A DNA stretch of 64,000 nucleotides from Catillopecten margaritatus gill symbiont. Its GTDB lineage: Bacteria > Pseudomonadota > Gammaproteobacteria > PS1 > Pseudothioglobaceae. Shown one piece after another: positions 57,277 through 64,000 of the stretch (its first letter is position 1; the number at the start of each line of letters is the position of its first letter). The notes under the pieces were generated by a model. The model did no database searches, was not told the DNA's origin, and saw nothing but the letters and a program-made list of their open reading frames with translations. Where the stretch lies: NCBI GenBank assembly GCA_037956075.1, contig CP138327.1, forward strand, positions 868,001 to 932,000, written 5' to 3'. Made by a program: the position numbers and the translations under genes.

Positions 57277-57443
57277 ATGGAATATACCCACGAAAAAACA
57301 ACGGAAAATCATTTAGAAGATTGGAAAAAATTCCTAAATGAAGAAGAAAAATTAGAGTTTAATAGCGAGCTTGAAGATTACAGTTGGTACACCATATTAG
57401 ATGAAAATGGTGAGGTGATAGCTATCTTTGAAATTATTAATGT
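57277..57443 (+). pseudogene. Small acidic protein gene truncated by IS30 copy 3
   Basis: About 55 native codons (MEYTHEKTTENHLEDWKKFLNEEEKLEFNSELEDYSWYTILDENGEVIAIFEII), then the frame runs into the left end of IS copy 3 and stops at 57483. It starts 10 bases after the preceding gene with a GGATTAA-type weak ribosome site. No family recognised. Confidence 0.75.
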
Positions 57444-58599
57444 TGTAAATTCGCATCATAAGTGCACAACTAAGTTTAATTAGCATTAGTGTATTTTGCT
57501 TGGCCTTTAGGTCAAGCCAAAAGCAAAATACACCAAGCCTTTGAATAAAATCAGAGGTCGGTCAATCTATAATGATTGATTTGCTTAAACGGAGCTGAAC
57601 ACTATGTACAAGCAACTAACCTCTGAAGAGAGGCATTATATCGCGATTGGAATTAAACAAGGCATGTCTAAGAATAAAATCGCACAAAACCTTAATCGCA
57701 GCCACTCTACCATTATTAGAGAGATTGCCCGTAACACGGGCAAGCGAGGCTATCGATACAATCAGGCTAATGGCTTTGCGCAGCAAAGACATCAAGCCAA
57801 AGATAAGTTTGTTAAATTAACCATTGAGTGTAAACGCTTGATTGACAATTGTCTAAAACTTGATTGGTCGCCTGAACAAGTCTGTGGTTGGCTTAATGCC
57901 AACAATGTCATTCAACTTCACCATGAGAGCATCTATCGTTATTTGCTCAAAGATAAAGCAGATGGTGGCTTGTTATATCAACACCTCAGACATCAGGGTA
58001 AGCCTTATAGAAAGCGTTATGGTTACGCGCATAATCGCACAGGCATTCCCAATCGTATTGATATTGACCAGCGCCCTGAGGCAGTTAATAATCGCACAGT
58101 ATTTGGACATTGGGAGGCGGACACTATTATTGGTAAAGCCCACAAAGGTGCCATCGTAACGCTGGATGAGCGCATATCAAAGCTTAGACTGGCGTATCCG
58201 CTTAATAGCAAACACAAAGACGGTGTTAGTGTTGCCATCAATACCTTGCTTCAGCCTATTAAGGGTTTTGTACATTCAATTACCTATGACAATGGCAAGG
58301 AGTTCGCAGGACATGAGAAAATTAATAAAACAATCCATTGTAAGAGTTACTTTGCTAAGCCTTACCATAGCTGGGAACGTGGACAAAACGAAAACGCTAA
58401 CGGCTTATTACGGCAATACTTCCCAAAGACAATATCTTTGGTAAATATTGCTTACAATGAAGTTAAAATAGCAGTGAATAAATTAAATTCTAGACCGAGA
58501 AAATGTCTAGGATTTAAAACACCTTACCAGGTGTTTTTTGAGATGACGGGTGTTGATGCTCGTCAATTGGGAGTTGTGCACTTATGAGTCGAATCCACC
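57444..58599 (+). mobile_element. IS30-family insertion sequence, copy 3 (intact)
   Basis: 1156 bp, the same length and ends as copy 1 (TGTAAATTCG ... CGAATCCACC). The flanks of this single copy do not match each other (TGT left, TTT right), whereas its right flank matches the left flank of copy 1, as expected of the outer end of a composite transposon. Confidence 0.9.
57604..58587 (+). CDS. IS30-family transposase, copy 3
   Basis: 327 residues, one residue different from copy 1 (ERHYIA instead of ERYYIA). The helix-turn-helix, the D-D-E catalytic residues and the C-terminus are intact, so it should be active and could mobilise the 20-kb unit. Confidence 0.95.
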   Translation: MYKQLTSEERHYIAIGIKQGMSKNKIAQNLNRSHSTIIREIARNTGKRGYRYNQANGFAQQRHQAKDKFVKLTIECKRLIDNCLKLDWSPEQVCGWLNANNVIQLHHESIYRYLLKDKADGGLLYQHLRHQGKPYRKRYGYAHNRTGIPNRIDIDQRPEAVNNRTVFGHWEADTIIGKAHKGAIVTLDERISKLRLAYPLNSKHKDGVSVAINTLLQPIKGFVHSITYDNGKEFAGHEKINKTIHCKSYFAKPYHSWERGQNENANGLLRQYFPKTISLVNIAYNEVKIAVNKLNSRPRKCLGFKTPYQVFFEMTGVDARQLGVVHL

Positions 58600-58600
58600 T

Positions 58601-58924
58601 TTCATCATTGCCTATGTAATTACCAAAGAGCGTGAGTATGTATATGCCAATACTGTTTTAGATGAAAAGATTAGTTTTTCGTCCACATTAAAAGTTAAAA
58701 GTTTAACTTGGGTAATGATAAGCAATCTTTTAATAATAATATTTACACTCGGATTTGGAACGCCTTGGGCAAAAATAAGAATGGCAAAACTAATGTTGGA
58801 ACACACCTTAATTGACGCACCGCAAGGCTTTGATGCTTATATCGAGCAACAGCAAGAAAAATCTTCTGCTTTGGCAGACCAAATAGGGGATGTGTTTGAT
58901 GTCGAAACTGATATAGCGTTCTAA
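58601..58924 (+). pseudogene. yjgN: yjgN/DUF898 membrane protein gene, 3' part
   Basis: The last 107 codons of the interrupted gene: FIIAYVITKEREYVYANTVLDEKISFSSTLKVKSLTWVMISNLLIIIFTLGFGTPWAKIRMAKLMLEHTLI and an acidic tail. The TLG-PWAK-R motif is the family hallmark. The frame is the same as that of the 5' part at 37445-38254. The stop overlaps the M48 peptidase start (TAATGA). Confidence 0.88.
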
Positions 58925-60003
58925 TGACAAACCCTATTTTAGGCAAATGGCACAAACACCGACAAGCAGGTGCTTGTGATGCGCAGTTACATCTTGTTGA
59001 TGGCGTGTGTTTTGTCACTTTGGACGATACACAGCACCAAATTTCACTTGGAGAGGTTGAAATTTCTCCGCGCTTAGGCAATGTTAAACGAACTGTACGC
59101 TTAGGAAATTTAGGCACATTTATCACGACAGATAATGATGCAATTGATGTCTTACTTAAAAATAATTTACAGAATAATAATTACACCCATCGATTAGAAT
59201 CAAACCACAAATGGATGTTGGTGGCTATTGTCGTTACCATTGTATTTGTTTTTAGTTTGTTTAAGTGGGGCGTACCTTTTGCAGGAGAAAAAATTGCTTA
59301 TATGGTTCCTGACAAAGTTACAAAAATCATCTCACAAGATGTGATGGAATTTTTAGATGAACACCTATTAGAACCAAGCACACTAACAACACAAAAGCGT
59401 CAAGACATACGCCAACACTTCAACCAAAAATTAAACAAAAAATCAGCCTATACCTTACATTTTAGAGCTTGGAATGATGACGAAAGCCCTATTGCCAATG
59501 CTTTTGCATTGCCTTCTGGAGATGTTATAGTCACAGATGAGTTGATAAAACTGGCAAAAAACCAAGATGAAATAGACGCCATATTGCTACATGAAATCGC
59601 TCATATTGTTTATCGCCACGGGTTGCAATCAGTGGCTAGAGCGAGCTTTATTGCTACCATTAGTACCGTTGTTATTGGTGATATTAATGCTATCGCTGAT
59701 ATCGGTATTGGACTGGGTTCATTATTAATTGAAACCAATTATTCACGCGACCACGAAAGTGAAGCAGATTTATTTGCTTTTAAAAAGATGTCAGCAGCAG
59801 GCATTGACCCGCAAATATTTATCCATATCATGCAACGCATCAGTGATGACAAAGAAGTTGACACTCAAGACACTCAAAATAAAAAGTTACTAGGCTATTT
59901 TTCCTCACATCCGAACACTGTTGATCGTAATAAAATAGCGGAAAAATACAGCCTGTGCTTTCAGAAACAGACATCATGTGACCAAGAGTCTGTTGAACAT
60001 TAA
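58924..60003 (+). CDS. M48-family membrane metallopeptidase
   Basis: 359 residues. A membrane segment is at ~98-115 (MLVAIVVTIVFVFSLF), the zinc motif HEIAH lies in ILLHEIAHIVYRHG, and the third ligand is in DHESEADLFAFKKM. Residues 1-~90 are a cytoplasmic N-terminal region; the catalytic part is periplasmic by this topology. It is paired with yjgN (4-base overlap of stop and start), a common operon. The transposon separates this gene from its promoter upstream of yjgN, so polar effects are likely. Confidence 0.92.
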   Translation: MTNPILGKWHKHRQAGACDAQLHLVDGVCFVTLDDTQHQISLGEVEISPRLGNVKRTVRLGNLGTFITTDNDAIDVLLKNNLQNNNYTHRLESNHKWMLVAIVVTIVFVFSLFKWGVPFAGEKIAYMVPDKVTKIISQDVMEFLDEHLLEPSTLTTQKRQDIRQHFNQKLNKKSAYTLHFRAWNDDESPIANAFALPSGDVIVTDELIKLAKNQDEIDAILLHEIAHIVYRHGLQSVARASFIATISTVVIGDINAIADIGIGLGSLLIETNYSRDHESEADLFAFKKMSAAGIDPQIFIHIMQRISDDKEVDTQDTQNKKLLGYFSSHPNTVDRNKIAEKYSLCFQKQTSCDQESVEH

Positions 60004-60009
60004 ACCTTG

Positions 60010-60231
60010 TTATTTTTCTTCTTTATTTTCTTTTTCAATGTCTTTTCTCGGCGGACAACCATTATGCAATAACCACTTATCTTCGTGACCGATTGCTTTT
60101 GCAAAAAGAGGAATTTCACAGTCTTTTGCTGTTTTTTCCTTGCCTTTTGATGCATCATCATCACCAAAACCCAATAATGCAAACGCTGGAAAATTTAGTG
60201 TTAACGCCATTAAAATAACTATTTTTTTCAT
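60010..60231 (-). CDS. Small secreted protein, unknown function
   Basis: 73 residues. A clear signal peptide (MKKIVILMALTLNFPAFA, cleavage likely after AFA) leaves a ~55-residue mature, charged protein with two cysteines (KDCEIPLF; HNGCPPRKD). No family recognised. It precedes nothing on its strand but lies 13 bases downstream of the cytochrome gene with a GGAGAA ribosome site, so it is probably the last gene of that operon. Confidence 0.75.
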   Translation of the reverse strand: MKKIVILMALTLNFPAFALLGFGDDDASKGKEKTAKDCEIPLFAKAIGHEDKWLLHNGCPPRKDIEKENKEEK

Positions 60232-60244
60232 AACTTCTCCTGTT

Positions 60245-60712
60245 TTATTTCTGTTCTTCTACTAGAGTATAAGCACCATGACACGCAACGCAATTTTGCA
60301 TAATCACAGACACTTGTTTTAACGAATGCTCCACATCTCTCTTTGCCACTGCATCTTGATAAAGTTCGCCAAATTGCGAGTGAATGTTATTTGTAATTTT
60401 CTTAAAATGAAGAGGTGTCTTAGCAATGATGCCCACCTGTTTTTCTCCCTTAGATTCTTCACTCAACCTCTTGGCGATGGTAATGGTTTTATCAATATCT
60501 TTGTCAGCCGCCGCCGTTACCAATTGTTGCACATTTCCTAATAAGCCACGCATCTCACCCAAAACAAAATTGCGTTCGTCTTTAGTTAAAACAATCGCCG
60601 TTCGTCCATCCGCTGATTGAATCGTAGAACCTGTTACCACTTGATAACCGATGCCAAAAACGATGGCTAAAAGTAAGGCAATAATTGCCCATAGTATTTT
60701 TATATTTTTCAT
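60245..60712 (-). CDS. Cytochrome c'-like periplasmic haem protein
   Basis: 155 residues. An N-terminal signal/anchor (residues ~6-24), a helical bundle with RGLLGNVQQLVTAAADKDIDKTITIAKRL, and a C-terminal haem site CVACH (in MQNCVACHGAY). The C-terminal location of CxxCH is that of class II cytochromes (c'/c556). It could bind NO or act as an electron carrier. Neighbours suggest a small envelope operon with DUF4395. Confidence 0.8.
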   Translation of the reverse strand: MKNIKILWAIIALLLAIVFGIGYQVVTGSTIQSADGRTAIVLTKDERNFVLGEMRGLLGNVQQLVTAAADKDIDKTITIAKRLSEESKGEKQVGIIAKTPLHFKKITNNIHSQFGELYQDAVAKRDVEHSLKQVSVIMQNCVACHGAYTLVEEQK

Positions 60713-60714
60713 TG

Positions 60715-61332
60715 TTAACTCCTAAGTAAAAAAATAATAATATCGCCAAATGTAAGATACAGCAAGGTGAATATCGACAATGTAAAAATCATTTTTTGCA
60801 TTGCGTCTAACTTTTGAATCGGTAATTTACTTCTTGTCAAATCACACGACTCACCTGGGCAATACTGAGCACCGCCTTTGTGAAAAGCATTATAAACCTT
60901 ACACCCTACACAAATTCCAAACACCGATTCAAAAAATAACAGCCCCAAGCATAAGGCGCAAGTGAGAATATTGACCATGCCACGCACATCGTTCAGCACC
61001 ACCAAATAAAACATAATCAATGCCAGGAAAAATCCAAAGCCCCACGCCCATTTTTTTTGCGGTGCACCGACATATTCTGGGGTTTGGTTATTCACCACCC
61101 AACGCCCTACCGTCATTGATGGTGAATATTTTGGATTGATAAAAACACGAATGAAGAAATCAAACAAAAATACCGTTACCATTAATTTGGTCGGCTCGTT
61201 ATTGCCAGTCAGCCATCCATTTAAAAATGCAATAAATGCAAAGAAAAAGACAATGCCTGCGGCTGCCCTAACTTCTCGTTCATTAAAAACAGGGATGTCA
61301 TACCCTGCAATTTTTTCGCCAAATCCAAACAT
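60715..61332 (-). CDS. DUF4395 integral membrane protein
   Basis: 205 residues with four to five membrane segments. The family motifs are present: VFNEREVRAAAG at the N-terminus, DFFIRVFINPKYSPS, QKKWAWGFGF and the cysteine pair in FGICVGCKVYNAF, plus C in QYCPGESCDL. DUF4395 genes often lie next to thiosulfate/sulfur-transfer or thioredoxin genes (known association). It ends 2 bases before the cytochrome gene starts, so they are co-transcribed. Confidence 0.85.
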   Translation of the reverse strand: MFGFGEKIAGYDIPVFNEREVRAAAGIVFFFAFIAFLNGWLTGNNEPTKLMVTVFLFDFFIRVFINPKYSPSMTVGRWVVNNQTPEYVGAPQKKWAWGFGFFLALIMFYLVVLNDVRGMVNILTCALCLGLLFFESVFGICVGCKVYNAFHKGGAQYCPGESCDLTRSKLPIQKLDAMQKMIFTLSIFTLLYLTFGDIIIFLLRS

Positions 61333-61407
61333 AAATTTATTGTTTCCTTGATATTAGATGTGCATTATACTGGGTTTTGAATCAATATAATATGACTCAA
61401 ATCATCC

Positions 61408-61986
61408 CTATTTATGCAAAGGTCTCAATTTAATCATCTTATCTTTTCGCATAATCTTACCTTCTTGTTCAAGGATTTTCAAGGTGCGATAAAAAGTTTC
61501 GTGGGCTAAGCCGAGTTTTTGCGCCATATCTTTGAGTGAGTAGGAAAAATGGAGTTCAGAATTTTCATCTGCCTCAGAATCCAGAAAGGTTGTAACTCTA
61601 TCGTAGGCACTGTTGATGCTTTTTATTTCGTTCAATAATCTCAAATCTCGCACTTGCTGAGTGTGGGTTTTAAGTAAATCCATTGTAGCATTCGGGTGTT
61701 TTTGTAGATATTGCAATACCGTTGATTTATCAAAAGATAAAACAGTGCAAGGACAATCACAAATCGCATGGCAATGGTATTCATCCGCAAACATTGATGC
61801 TTCTGCAAAAGTTTCTTGTGCGTAGGCGATGTGGATAATCAAAGGTTGCCCATCTAAGGTCTCTCGTACTAATTTAATTCGCCCTTTGTCAAGAAAAAAT
61901 AGGCGATTAGCCTCTGAATTTTGACGAAAAAGATAATCGCCTTTTTTAAAACTTAATATTTTATATTTTAGTATTTCTTTAAACAT
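61408..61986 (-). CDS. Crp/Fnr-family transcriptional regulator
   Basis: 192 residues. The N-terminal cyclic-nucleotide-binding-type beta-roll (FKKGDYLFRQNSEANRLFFLDKGRIKLVRETLDGQPLIIH) is followed by a dimer helix and a C-terminal winged helix (YSLKDMAQKLGLAHETFYRTLKILEQEGKI). Cysteines occur in HAICDCPC but without the N-terminal Fe-S set of FNR, so it is not a classical oxygen sensor. The start at 61986 (MFKEIL) overlaps the upstream gene's stop by 8 bases; an upstream ATG at 61998 is less likely. Confidence 0.87.
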   Translation of the reverse strand: MFKEILKYKILSFKKGDYLFRQNSEANRLFFLDKGRIKLVRETLDGQPLIIHIAYAQETFAEASMFADEYHCHAICDCPCTVLSFDKSTVLQYLQKHPNATMDLLKTHTQQVRDLRLLNEIKSINSAYDRVTTFLDSEADENSELHFSYSLKDMAQKLGLAHETFYRTLKILEQEGKIMRKDKMIKLRPLHK

Positions 61987-63163
61987 ATTGCCCCGCAACC
62001 CAGCCAGAAGACCACGCCCATTGAAAATTATAACCGCCTAACCAACCCGTCACATCAACGGTTTCGCCGATGAAATATAAATTTTGTTGTTTATTAGATT
62101 CCATTGTTTTTGATGAAAGCTCGTTGGTATCTACACCACCTACGCAAACTTCTGCGGTGCGCATTCCCTCCGTGCCACTTGGGGTAAGTATCCAATGGTT
62201 AATGGTTTCACCCAAAGTGATTAAATCAACTTTTTTGATTTGATTAAGGGGTGTATCGGCTAATTTTTTATTGATTAATGTGTTAGCTAATCGGGTGGCT
62301 AAACGCTTGGGAAAATGGGTGCTAAGGGTGGTTTTTAATAGAGATTTAGCATTCGTTTCTTGCATTTTTAACAACCAATCACCAGCGATTAAATCGGGTA
62401 ATAAATTGATGGCAATATTATCGCCTTTTTGCCAATAAGAAGAGATTTGCAAAACGGCAGGGCCGCTGATGCCACGATGAGTGATGAGCATACTTTCTTT
62501 AAAACTTTGGTGATTGCATGACACAATGGCGTTAATACTCAAACCCGATAAATCTTTAAAATAATACTCAATGTCTTTTTGATGAAAAGTAAATGGCACT
62601 AAGCCAGGTTTAAAATTAATCGATTTGTGCCCGAATTGCTTGGCAATTTGCAAACCAAAATCAGTGGCACCCATTTTGGGAATAGAGGCACCACCTGTGG
62701 CAATAACTAATGATTTTGCTTGGAATTTTCCTTGGTTAGTGGTGAGGGTGTATTGCGTTTTGTGATCAATGTTTTCAATGTCGATATTGGGCTTAATGTC
62801 AATTTTTTGGCAATTGTCTAGCAACAGTTTGAGCACGGCTTTTGATTTTTCGTCACAAAATAATTGCCCCAAAGTTTTCTCCGTCCAATGCAAGCCTGCA
62901 TTTTCTAAAAGTGCGATGAAATCCCACTGCGTGTAGCGAGATAAGGCGGATTTACAAAAGTGAGGGTTGTTGGAAATGTAAGCCTCGGGGTCGATGTGCA
63001 GATTGGTAAAGTTGCAACGCCCGCCACCTGAAATCAAAATCTTTTTACCGATTTTATCGGATTTATCCACGAGTAAAACCGTGCGTCCTCGCTGTGTGGC
63101 TTGTGCCCCGCACATCAACCCTGCCGCACCTGCACCGATGACGATTACATCATATTGCTTCAC
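61979..63163 (-). CDS. HI0933/YhiN-family flavoprotein
   Basis: 394 residues. FAD motif VIGAGAAGLMCGAQATQRGRTVLLVDK, then GGGRCNFTN, which marks the HI0933-like family, the FSGPAVLQISSYW-type insert and the C-terminal GETVDVTGWLGGYNFQWAWSSG. The reaction of most members is unknown (BaiN relatives reduce bile acids). The start overlaps the stop of the thioredoxin-fold gene upstream (63160-63163). Confidence 0.9.
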   Translation of the reverse strand: MKQYDVIVIGAGAAGLMCGAQATQRGRTVLLVDKSDKIGKKILISGGGRCNFTNLHIDPEAYISNNPHFCKSALSRYTQWDFIALLENAGLHWTEKTLGQLFCDEKSKAVLKLLLDNCQKIDIKPNIDIENIDHKTQYTLTTNQGKFQAKSLVIATGGASIPKMGATDFGLQIAKQFGHKSINFKPGLVPFTFHQKDIEYYFKDLSGLSINAIVSCNHQSFKESMLITHRGISGPAVLQISSYWQKGDNIAINLLPDLIAGDWLLKMQETNAKSLLKTTLSTHFPKRLATRLANTLINKKLADTPLNQIKKVDLITLGETINHWILTPSGTEGMRTAEVCVGGVDTNELSSKTMESNKQQNLYFIGETVDVTGWLGGYNFQWAWSSGWVAGQYV

Positions 63164-64000
63164 AATAATGATTGGATAATATCAACAACACCTTGTTCGT
63201 CCCATTCCAAAGCACCACGATAACCGTAGCGAATTGTTCCATTTTTATCAATCAAAAAGTTAGAGGGATAGGCATATACACCCCAATCTTTGACGGCTTG
63301 CCCGTTATCGTCTAATAAAATGGGTAAAGTTAGCCCTACTTTTTTGATGAATTTATCGATTTTATTTTTTGGTTCGGCGACATTAATGGTGATAATTTTA
63401 AAATCTTTTTGATTAAATTTTTGTTGTAAACGAACCAAAGAAGGAATCTCTGTTACGCATGGCCTACACCAACTTGCCCAAAAATTAATCAACACAACTT
63501 GCCCTTTATAATCATTAATATCTGCCACTTTTCCGTCCAGCGTTTTTAGGCGTAATGGCATCTGTTGCTTGCCGTTATATTTGTGCAAAATGGGGTCGCT
63601 AAAAGTAGTTTTGATAACGGCATTTAGGTCTTTATCAGTGGTTACAATTTTTGCTGGTTTCAGCGTTTTCATTAATTGTATCGCTTGATGATAAGTGCTT
63701 GCTAACTGCTTTTTTGCCTTAATGCCGAACTTTGATAATTTACTCGGTTTTTTCATATGAAAACCATAGCCCACCCCTGTTAAACGGTGCGTAAATACAG
63801 CGCTACCCCCTTGTTTAAGTTGCGTTGCAATCTCTTGAGCGCGTAAAAATTTAGTGCCAAATTGAGGCAACAAAATATAAATTGGTAAATTACTATACTT
63901 AGCAATATCAATGTATTTTGCTTGACTGCCCAAGCCAGGTCTGCCATCAATCAAATGTGGAGAATGAAAAATATGCCCTTTTAGCAAGTTAGAATCAGGA
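63160..64000 (-). CDS. TlpA-type thioredoxin-fold protein fused to an N-terminal hydrolase-like region (5' end outside window)
   Basis: The frame is open to the window edge, so the start is not visible. The C-terminal ~150 residues are a TlpA/ResA-like domain: FWASWCRPC with the redox pair, then VRLQQKFNQKDFKIITINVAE and YPSNFLIDKNGTIRYGYRG. The ~115 residues before (SPHLIDGRPGLGSQAKYIDIA and YILLPQFGTKFLRAQEIATQLKQGG) look like the end of an alpha/beta hydrolase-type domain. Such proteins reduce periplasmic disulfides, for example in cytochrome c maturation. It is coupled to the flavoprotein gene by overlap. Confidence 0.78.
   Translation of the reverse strand, partial: PDSNLLKGHIFHSPHLIDGRPGLGSQAKYIDIAKYSNLPIYILLPQFGTKFLRAQEIATQLKQGGSAVFTHRLTGVGYGFHMKKPSKLSKFGIKAKKQLASTYHQAIQLMKTLKPAKIVTTDKDLNAVIKTTFSDPILHKYNGKQQMPLRLKTLDGKVADINDYKGQVVLINFWASWCRPCVTEIPSLVRLQQKFNQKDFKIITINVAEPKNKIDKFIKKVGLTLPILLDDNGQAVKDWGVYAYPSNFLIDKNGTIRYGYRGALEWDEQGVVDIIQSLL

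Larger units (their letters stand above)
38257..58599. mobile_element. IS30-bounded composite transposon (~20.3 kb) in yjgN
   Basis: Outer ends TGTAAATTCG (38257) and CGAATCCACC (58599) are the IS30 left and right termini, flanked by TTT on both sides (38254-38256 and 58600-58602), a 3-bp target duplication. The full-length IS copies at the two ends have the same 1156-bp length and orientation. Cargo: two giant adhesin modules, an unknown membrane protein gene and its truncated copy, an avd remnant and a degenerate third IS. Since excision restores yjgN exactly, the whole segment entered as one unit, or expanded after entry. Confidence 0.8.

Noticed and set aside
1-64000. A complete DGR reverse transcriptase gene
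   Set aside because: No frame in the window contains the RT catalytic YxDD-type region; only the avd remnant is present.
1-64000. tRNA or rRNA genes
   Set aside because: No cloverleaf with a GTTCGA-type arm or rRNA-like segment was recognised by eye; this is a limit of manual reading.

Overview
The window looks like the chromosome of a gammaproteobacterium with a compact, AT-rich genome. The gene content (ubiE-ubiJ-ubiB operon, a sulfide:quinone-reductase-like flavoprotein, DUF4395 protein, cytochrome c'-like protein, many IS30 and toxin/adhesin genes) suggests a sulfur-oxidising Thioglobaceae/SUP05-type bacterium, possibly an invertebrate symbiont. That taxonomic call is inference from gene content; there is no rRNA in the window to confirm it.

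Layout. 1-10010: dense housekeeping genes on +: citrate synthase end, ubiquinone genes, rplY, pth, ychF, gpmI, rpe, rpsB, tsf. 10014-14510: gltB on -. 14615-16185: yaaA and comF, separated by a 164-bp near-palindromic MITE-like element that supplies the stop of one and the start of the other. 16180-22830: a low-GC accessory island (Fic, HEAT-like protein plus PD-(D/E)xK-like nuclease, NERD nuclease, HicAB) bracketed by two copies of the last 30 bp of comF. 22908-31063: vapBC fused by overlaps to mnmG-rsmG, then a frameshifted Sel1 gene, tatD, rluC, ubiA and a small membrane protein with its own promoter and terminator. 31143-36805 (-): dapD, gcvP, hinT, an SQR-like flavoprotein and an unknown gene. 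36841-38254: rutE and the 5' part of a yjgN/DUF898 gene.

38257-58599 is a 20.3-kb composite insertion bounded by two full-length IS30 copies of 1156 bp. It splits yjgN, and removing it with one TTT target copy restores a 377-codon reading frame. Inside is a tandem duplication of a module carrying a giant inverse autotransporter (intimin/invasin-type barrel, 98-residue cadherin-like repeats, C-terminal FISUMP/C-type-lectin-like tip). The two modules are separated by a corrupted third IS30 and a truncated avd gene, the accessory gene of diversity-generating retroelements (DGRs). The two tips differ at nine positions packed in 103 bp, and all nine fit adenine-targeted mutation of AAY/AGA template codons, the DGR signature. 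A TTAATCG heptamer array (13 versus 8 copies) abuts the start codon. Together this looks like a phase-variable, DGR-diversified adhesin that has been mobilised by IS30, with the reverse transcriptase and template lying elsewhere or lost. This is the main result.

58600-64000: the 3' part of yjgN, its M48 peptidase partner, a small secreted protein, a cytochrome c'-like protein, a DUF4395 membrane protein, a Crp/Fnr regulator, an HI0933-family flavoprotein and the end of a thioredoxin-fold gene.
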